From: Marinobacter sp.
Lineage (GTDB): Bacteria; Pseudomonadota; Gammaproteobacteria; Pseudomonadales; Oleiphilaceae
DNA length: 58,147 bases
Reading direction: 5' to 3'
Assembly (NCBI GenBank): GCA_022014155.1
Contig: JAKLLS010000007.1
Coordinates: 1-58,147 of the forward strand
Under the pieces are notes generated by a model that was given only the letters and a program-made list of their open reading frames with translations, did no database searches and was not told the origin of the DNA. Position numbers and translations under genes: made by a program. Within the stretch, counting starts at the first letter, position 1; every line of letters begins with the position of its first letter. Positions 53,611 through 58,147 of this stretch are shown piece after piece.

Positions 53611-54465
53611 ATGGTTATATTCGAACTAAATACCGGGCACGCTGTTCGCATCGCGCTGGTAGCACTGGCGATTCTGATTGTTTTCTATTTGCTGTATCGG
53701 CGCATGAAGCACCAGCAGTGCCGCGCCGTCGAATGCAATATCGAGCAGCTGGCGCTGCTGCGGGAGCTGTTGGCCGACTTCCAGCGCCACCGCGGGCTCA
53801 GTAACGGCCTGCTGTCGGGCGACCAAAGCATGCGCGACGAACTCAACACCACCCGCCAGCGTCTGGACAAAAAGGCCGCACAGGCGGAGCGCTTCGTCGG
53901 TGACCAGGCCAACACCTGGCGCGCTCTACTCGGGCAGTGGCGCGAGCTGCGCCAGATCGAGGGCTGTGAGCTCGAGATCAACCTGCAGAAACATCACCGC
54001 ATCATCCGCGAGACCATCTTCCTCATCGAGGATATTGCCACCGAGCTGGATCTCAGTGGCGGGCGCGACGAACTGCGATACCTCGCCTGCATCTGGGACG
54101 AAGTGGTGCAAACCGCCGAATGGAGCGGCCAAGCCCGCGCCCTGGGCACCGGCATCGCAGCTGCGCATCAAAGCAGCGCCGTGCAGCGTGTCCGGTTGCG
54201 CTTTTTGCACCAGAAGATCCAGGAGCTATCCTCCACCGCCTTCGTCACCCTTAAACAGGGCTTCTCCGGCCACCACGAGTTGCATCAGTGCGAAGATGCC
54301 GTGGAGAGTTTTCTTCACTGTATGGAGCAGGAACTGCTGAACAAGGAGTGCCCGGTCATCGAAGCCCAGCATTATTTCAATCAGGCCACCCGTGCCGTCA
54401 ACGAACTGCTCGCGCTTGTGGATACGGCACTGGGCGACCTGTACCGGGTGCATGGAGGGCGCTGA
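53611..54465 (+). CDS. Membrane-anchored NIT-domain protein (nitrate/nitrite-sensing-like)
   Basis: 284 residues from ATG 53611 behind GGAGG; a TTG two codons upstream is less likely. One helix (about 11-28, AVRIALVALAILIVFYLLY) followed by RRMK, implying a cytoplasmic body. The body is all-helical and contains LLADFQRHRGLSNGLLSGD, the pattern of NIT domains (NasR, nitrate/nitrite-responsive receptors). No kinase or DNA-binding output is attached, so its signal probably goes to the chemoreceptor or EAL protein encoded on either side. Gap to the next start is 1 bp. Confidence 0.75.
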   Translation: MVIFELNTGHAVRIALVALAILIVFYLLYRRMKHQQCRAVECNIEQLALLRELLADFQRHRGLSNGLLSGDQSMRDELNTTRQRLDKKAAQAERFVGDQANTWRALLGQWRELRQIEGCELEINLQKHHRIIRETIFLIEDIATELDLSGGRDELRYLACIWDEVVQTAEWSGQARALGTGIAAAHQSSAVQRVRLRFLHQKIQELSSTAFVTLKQGFSGHHELHQCEDAVESFLHCMEQELLNKECPVIEAQHYFNQATRAVNELLALVDTALGDLYRVHGGR

Positions 54466-54466
54466 T

Positions 54467-55783
54467 ATGCCTTATCTGCTGCGAGACCTGCTTCCCACCG
54501 ACGAAACGAACGGTACGTGGGCAGAAGCGCGGTCGATCACCTTTGACTACTGTGGCCGCTCCCTCAGCAGTCATTTTCAGCCGATCTTCAGCGTGGCTCA
54601 TCGCCGCGCCATCGGCTATGAGGGGCTGATCCGCTCGACTCATAGCGATGGCACGCCGGAATCCCCGGCACAGTTGTTGTCGCTCCCCGCGAATGGGACG
54701 GAGTTGTTACGGCTCGATCGCCTCTGTCGCGCCCTGCACGTGGCCAACTTTACGCGCCAGCTTCCCGACAACACTTGGTTGTTCGTCAACTTGAACTCAC
54801 AATGCCTGATCAGCGAACAGCCCGACATCGGCTTCACCAGGGCTCTGTTGGAAGCCCATGACCTGCCACCGCAACGGCTGGTGATCGAGGTGATCGAAAA
54901 CGAAGTGCAGGACCCGGCGCTACTCGGCCGCTTTATCGACCATTTCCGTCGGCTGGGCTGCCTGATTGCGATCGACGACTTCGGCGCCGGCCACTCCAAC
55001 TTCGACCGCATCTGGCAGCTCGAACCCGATATAGTCAAGCTCGATCGGAGCCTGATTCAGCGTGCTGCCGTCGACGCGCGCGTGGAACGGATCCTGGCTC
55101 GTATCGTATCCCTACTGCACGAAGCGGGAAGTCTCGTTATTGTTGAAGGGGTCGAAAACGAAAGGGAAGCCCGCGTCGCGATCGGTGCCGATGCCGACAT
55201 GGTCCAGGGGTTCTATTTCGCCCGCCCCGCCCCCGATATCGGACACCATACCGACAGCTGGGACCGGTTCGACAAACTGATGGGGGCACCGCTGCCTCAT
55301 CATGGAATATATGCGAGCCGCCTGCGCGAAGGACCCCGTGCGCTTCAGCTTCTGCTCGAATCAGCGGTCTCACAATTTCATAGCCACGGCGACTTCGCCA
55401 CCAGCAGTGCACCGCTGTTCAGCGATGCGCGCACAGTGCGTGCGTTTTTGCTCGACGACCGGGGCAACCAGATCGGTCCGAGCATCTACGGACCCATTGA
55501 TCGCCTGCGCCGCACTGAGCGCTTCACCCCACTGGCATGCGGCGAACACGCCAATTGGTCACACAAGGACTACCACTACCGCGCACTGCAACAGCCAGGA
55601 AAGATGCACATCAGCGAACCCTACCTGTCGGTGGCTGACGGCAGCATGTGCATTACCGTATCCCAGGCGCTGACTCGGAAAGGGCGCACGACCGTCTACT
55701 GCTGCGATCTGGGGTGGTGTGAGCCAGGATATACCGGGAAGGCAGGCTGGAAACAGACTGCGCAGGGCGCTGCACTTATGTAG
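54467..55783 (+). CDS. EAL-domain cyclic-di-GMP phosphodiesterase
   Basis: 438 residues from ATG 54467 (GGAGGGCGCTGAT ahead). The EAL domain (about 25-265) keeps the catalytic set: YEGLIRS (EGL in place of EAL, an accepted variant), VNLNSQ, IEVIENEV, IDDFGAGHSNF, VKLDRS and VEGVENE. The C-terminal 160 residues (ALQLLLESAVSQFHSHG onward) match no domain I know, though with strands and a conserved-looking Trp-rich end they might sense a ligand. The protein is soluble. As the last gene of the receptor operon it may convert the input into lower cyclic-di-GMP, favouring motility. Confidence 0.88.
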   Translation: MPYLLRDLLPTDETNGTWAEARSITFDYCGRSLSSHFQPIFSVAHRRAIGYEGLIRSTHSDGTPESPAQLLSLPANGTELLRLDRLCRALHVANFTRQLPDNTWLFVNLNSQCLISEQPDIGFTRALLEAHDLPPQRLVIEVIENEVQDPALLGRFIDHFRRLGCLIAIDDFGAGHSNFDRIWQLEPDIVKLDRSLIQRAAVDARVERILARIVSLLHEAGSLVIVEGVENEREARVAIGADADMVQGFYFARPAPDIGHHTDSWDRFDKLMGAPLPHHGIYASRLREGPRALQLLLESAVSQFHSHGDFATSSAPLFSDARTVRAFLLDDRGNQIGPSIYGPIDRLRRTERFTPLACGEHANWSHKDYHYRALQQPGKMHISEPYLSVADGSMCITVSQALTRKGRTTVYCCDLGWCEPGYTGKAGWKQTAQGAALM

Positions 55784-55819
55784 GCCGGTTCAGGGAAAAT
55801 GATAGGACTTAAACGAAGA

Positions 55820-55843
55820 AAGCCCCTGAAATCAGGGGCTTTT
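55820..55843. terminator. Rho-independent terminator after the EAL gene
   Basis: AAGCCCCTGA and TCAGGGGCTT form a perfect stem around AA, with a short T-run downstream. It ends the chemoreceptor-NIT-EAL operon. Confidence 0.82.
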
Positions 55844-55854
55844 CTCGGAGAGTT

Positions 55855-55879
55855 TGGTGGAGATGGCGGGAATTGAACC
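55855..55879 (-). other. 3'-end fragment of a tRNA or tmRNA gene (probable attachment-site scar)
   Basis: On the minus strand the 25 bases end in ...CATCTCCACCA and contain GGTTCAATTCCCGCC, i.e. a T-arm plus acceptor stem and CCA. The matching 5' acceptor half is not found in the next 150 bp, so there is no whole tRNA here. Such fragments are left as attachment sites by tyrosine integrases that enter tRNA or tmRNA genes. The following 100 bp carries GACAC-containing near-repeats (GGACACTTTG and TTGACACC) but no integrase gene. Confidence 0.72.
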
Positions 55880-56089
55880 TGATTCCGCGCCCCTTTGAAG
55901 CAACACAGAAAACCACAATTCTCAGAAAAACAGCGAGTTGCTAAAAACCGCTTCCACACTGAGCCACACAAAAACACAAAGCCGTGGACACTTTGTTGAC
56001 ACCTAGCCGGGGCCGTGACAATGAGCCCAATGGCAAGGTTCTTGTGGTTGAACCCAGGATGCTTGAGCCTGGTGTGGCAGGAATACCCG
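55880..56089. other. Non-coding tail next to the tRNA-fragment scar
   Basis: About 210 bp without a recognisable gene, more A+T-rich in 55900-55990, with short CACA repeats. Reading frames across it have no protein-like features. It borders the end of the membrane EAL gene. Confidence 0.5.
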
Positions 56090-57805
56090 TTATGGGCTCT
56101 TGGATCCCTTCAATTCCAGGTGCTGTGCTGCAGTTTGTGAGCGCTCCGTTGCCCATTGTAGATACTGAGGCAAGGGAAGAGGTGTGGAGAAGTGAAATCC
56201 CTGTGCCAAGTCCGCGCCCAGATCGGTCACAATCTTCCGTTGTTCCTCAGTCTCGATACCCTCAACGGTAACCTCAAGTTTTAATGCCCGGGCCATGGAA
56301 ATCATGGATTTCATGATGGTGCGGGCGTCGGCGCTGGCTTCCAGATTAATGACAAAAGCCCGGTCGATCTTCAACCCTGATAGCGGTAGGTGAGTCAGGT
56401 ACTGAAACGACGAGTACCCTGTGCCGAAATCGTCCAGACTGACCTTAAAGCCTTGGTCACGCAGATTCTCAACGGCTTCCTTTGCGTGAGTCGGATCCTG
56501 AATCAACGCGCCTTCCGTAATTTCTATTTCCAGGGATTCGGGGCTTACGCCATAGGAAGACACTATCCTCCCAAGATCACTAACCAAAGATTGATTCATC
56601 AGATTGTTGATAGCGAAATTCAGGCTAATCGACATAAGGTTGTGTGATCTGATGTCTTCGCAAGCTCTCGCAATCACAAATCGGGTCACAGGGTCTATCA
56701 GCGTTGTGCTTTCAACCTTTGGCATGAACAATCCGGGCATAACCATTTTGTTTTCATGGTTAAACCAACGTAGCAAGGCTTCTGAACCAATGTGCTGGCC
56801 GGTCCGCAAACACATCTTGGGCTGATAGAATAGCTGAAACTCCTGGCTGGCCAGTCCCTTGCGGACTCGCGCTATGAGCTGTACGCGCTCAGCGGTTTTT
56901 TGATCGAACATCGGATCATAACGCCGGTAGGGTGCGTTGTGCTCGATTGCCACGGACAAGCCGGTCCTTGCGCGATTTAAAATGACCTCTGCATTCTGAT
57001 CATTTTCTTTAATAAGGTAACTTCCGGCAATGATCTGAACGCGTAGTGGAATGCCGTTCACAATCGTTTCTTCTTCGCCAACTCCTTTAGCAATCTCGAA
57101 AATGGAATCTACTTCCTCCTGAGAGACGCCTGAGAGTATGAGTGCCAGTTCCGATTTGCTGAATCGGTAGATCCGGTGGGGTCTTTCGATATTCTGGCTG
57201 ATTCTCTTGGCTACGTCTTTGACCACTCGCTCCGCAGTATCAGCTCCCATTGACTGGAGGATTTCCCACAAGTCCTGCATCCGGAGCAGAAGTATCGCTG
57301 ATGAGGGAGTTTCTTCCTGACGCGTCCTTCGGAGCAATCTCTCAAGGCCCCGCATGAGGGCAGCTTGTGTTCGAAGGCCAGTTTTTTGATCAATTTCAAG
57401 TGCCTGTAAATGGCGTTGATTGGCCTTTCGAACGCTTTGGAACAGTCCGGCTGAAAAAGTACCGATAAGCAGGAAAAAGGCGGTTCGTGCCAACCAGTTT
57501 TGTGTTGATTGGAACGTGCCGCTTGAGACCTCCAGAGGCATCCATGGGCCGAGAAGAATACCCCCCGTCACCGCACAGAAGATTGCTCCAGGCAATCCAA
57601 ACCATACGGCTGACAACAGCACGGGCAGTATAATTACATAAGGGTATGCGTAGCTCGTGCCCCCAGTGGAATAGACAATCCAGGTGCCCGCAGCTAGCAA
57701 AATGGTAATAACCAAAAACCTATAAATTAATTTCGCAGATTTAGACAGTGTCTTTGGATACCTGAAGATGGGAAGGTAGCTTTCGCTGCTGCTCAATCTA
57801 TTCAT
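56090..57805 (-). CDS. Membrane protein with degenerate GGDEF and intact EAL domain
   Basis: 571 residues. Three or four hydrophobic segments (about 28-50, 55-72, 75-90 and 110-125) resemble small membrane sensor regions. A GGDEF-like domain (about 140-290) has RFSKSELALIL where the active enzyme has GGDEF, so cyclase activity is unlikely. The EAL domain (about 305-555) retains SEALLRW, EITEGAL, LDDFGTGYSSF, LKIDRAF and EGIETE, so phosphodiesterase activity is likely. The ATG lies near 57805. It is separate from the neighbouring EAL gene and on the other strand, placed between the tRNA-fragment scar and an unassigned stretch. Confidence 0.88.
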   Translation of the reverse strand: MNRLSSSESYLPIFRYPKTLSKSAKLIYRFLVITILLAAGTWIVYSTGGTSYAYPYVIILPVLLSAVWFGLPGAIFCAVTGGILLGPWMPLEVSSGTFQSTQNWLARTAFFLLIGTFSAGLFQSVRKANQRHLQALEIDQKTGLRTQAALMRGLERLLRRTRQEETPSSAILLLRMQDLWEILQSMGADTAERVVKDVAKRISQNIERPHRIYRFSKSELALILSGVSQEEVDSIFEIAKGVGEEETIVNGIPLRVQIIAGSYLIKENDQNAEVILNRARTGLSVAIEHNAPYRRYDPMFDQKTAERVQLIARVRKGLASQEFQLFYQPKMCLRTGQHIGSEALLRWFNHENKMVMPGLFMPKVESTTLIDPVTRFVIARACEDIRSHNLMSISLNFAINNLMNQSLVSDLGRIVSSYGVSPESLEIEITEGALIQDPTHAKEAVENLRDQGFKVSLDDFGTGYSSFQYLTHLPLSGLKIDRAFVINLEASADARTIMKSMISMARALKLEVTVEGIETEEQRKIVTDLGADLAQGFHFSTPLPLPQYLQWATERSQTAAQHLELKGSKSP

Positions 57806-58147
57806 TGGGTGCCCCCTCTTCAGATTGACTTTTAGAAAAAATCTAAATTAATTAATAGCATAGACCAAAAAAGTAAAATCTTTGCGATAATGTTGAATTT
57901 CCCAAGGAACGCACCCCAAACTTGCCCCAGTGACTGGTACCCTGCTTGCGTTTCACCCTGGGCCTGCCACTAACTGATGGAAATGAATAGCCAGCTTCCA
58001 TCACACCTTAAAGGATGGCACTGAGCAGGGCCAAAAAATGTCGCGATTCGGATTGTGCACGTTATCGTGCAAGGCTTAATCGAAAACAGGGTAGGGGGAT
58101 TAGTTGATCAGTACAGCTAGGGATTATGAAAGCCTTGGGGCGCCTGA
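57806..58147. other. Unassigned right-end region
   Basis: 342 bp with no protein-coding region I can support. The first part is A+T-rich (presumably the promoter of the membrane EAL gene, reading left). TGCACG and CGTGCA (58056-58071) form a small dyad around TTAT. The rest looks non-coding. Confidence 0.5.

Noticed and set aside
55855-55930. Complete tRNA gene
   Set aside because: Only the T-arm and acceptor 3' strand can be matched; no D-arm, anticodon arm or 5' acceptor strand in the correct distance.
58115-58147. Short ATG-started frame at the right edge
   Set aside because: It stops after seven codons.

Overview
The window reads as chromosomal DNA of a GC-rich marine gammaproteobacterium, most likely Marinobacter or a close relative. 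This is inferred from the exaC-pqqABCDE-pqqH-ercA-ercS order shared with Pseudomonas aeruginosa, a split pyruvate carboxylase with a LysR regulator, malate:quinone oxidoreductase, and NhaD and CaCA antiporters. Genes are tightly packed, many with 4-base start/stop overlaps. No insertion sequence, rRNA, complete tRNA or CRISPR array was seen.

Layout. 1-6580 (minus): a guanidine-assimilation operon behind a guanidine-I (ykkC) riboswitch: two DUF1989 proteins, a biotin-dependent guanidine/urea carboxylase, and an ABC transporter binding protein and permease running off the left edge. 6962-16903 (plus): aldehyde dehydrogenase, PQQ biosynthesis (including the 23-residue precursor PqqA, with a hairpin before pqqB), an S9 peptidase and the ErcA/ErcS regulatory pair. 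16975-26144: a housekeeping mix (fumC, a CDP-archaeol-synthase-like protein, metallophosphoesterase, msrA, msrB, acyltransferase, two cation antiporters, mqo). 26301-32259: an unusual cluster of an ATP-grasp ligase, a 675-residue protein in which I see a papain-like Gln/Cys/His/Asn pattern, and an AlsS-like thiamine-diphosphate enzyme, followed by a lipoprotein.

32292-47064 holds the most striking system: two outer-membrane beta-barrel genes, divergently followed by a run of periplasmic and lipoprotein TPR proteins, one TolQ/ExbB-type and two TolR/ExbD-type proteins, a TonB-like protein with an AgmX/PglI-type C-terminus, a large di-haem c-type lipoprotein with a beta-propeller-like N-terminus, and a small membrane protein with a SHOCT-like tail. 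The inventory resembles the trans-envelope Agl-Glt gliding machine of Myxococcus, but the organism type and the haem protein suggest another job. One TolR-type subunit has Asn where the proton-carrying Asp is expected; the other keeps Asp.

47146-52152: beta carbonic anhydrase and two-subunit pyruvate carboxylase (bicarbonate supply and use) with a divergent LysR regulator and a strong palindrome between them. 52223-55783: an NtrC-like site, a near-perfect sigma-54 promoter and a compact ~100-nt transcript unit ending in a rho-independent terminator (candidate small RNA or attenuated leader), then a chemoreceptor, a NIT-domain (nitrate/nitrite-sensing-like) protein and an EAL phosphodiesterase in one operon. 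55784-58147: a 25-bp tRNA/tmRNA 3'-end fragment that looks like an integration scar, and a membrane protein with degenerate GGDEF plus intact EAL motifs.
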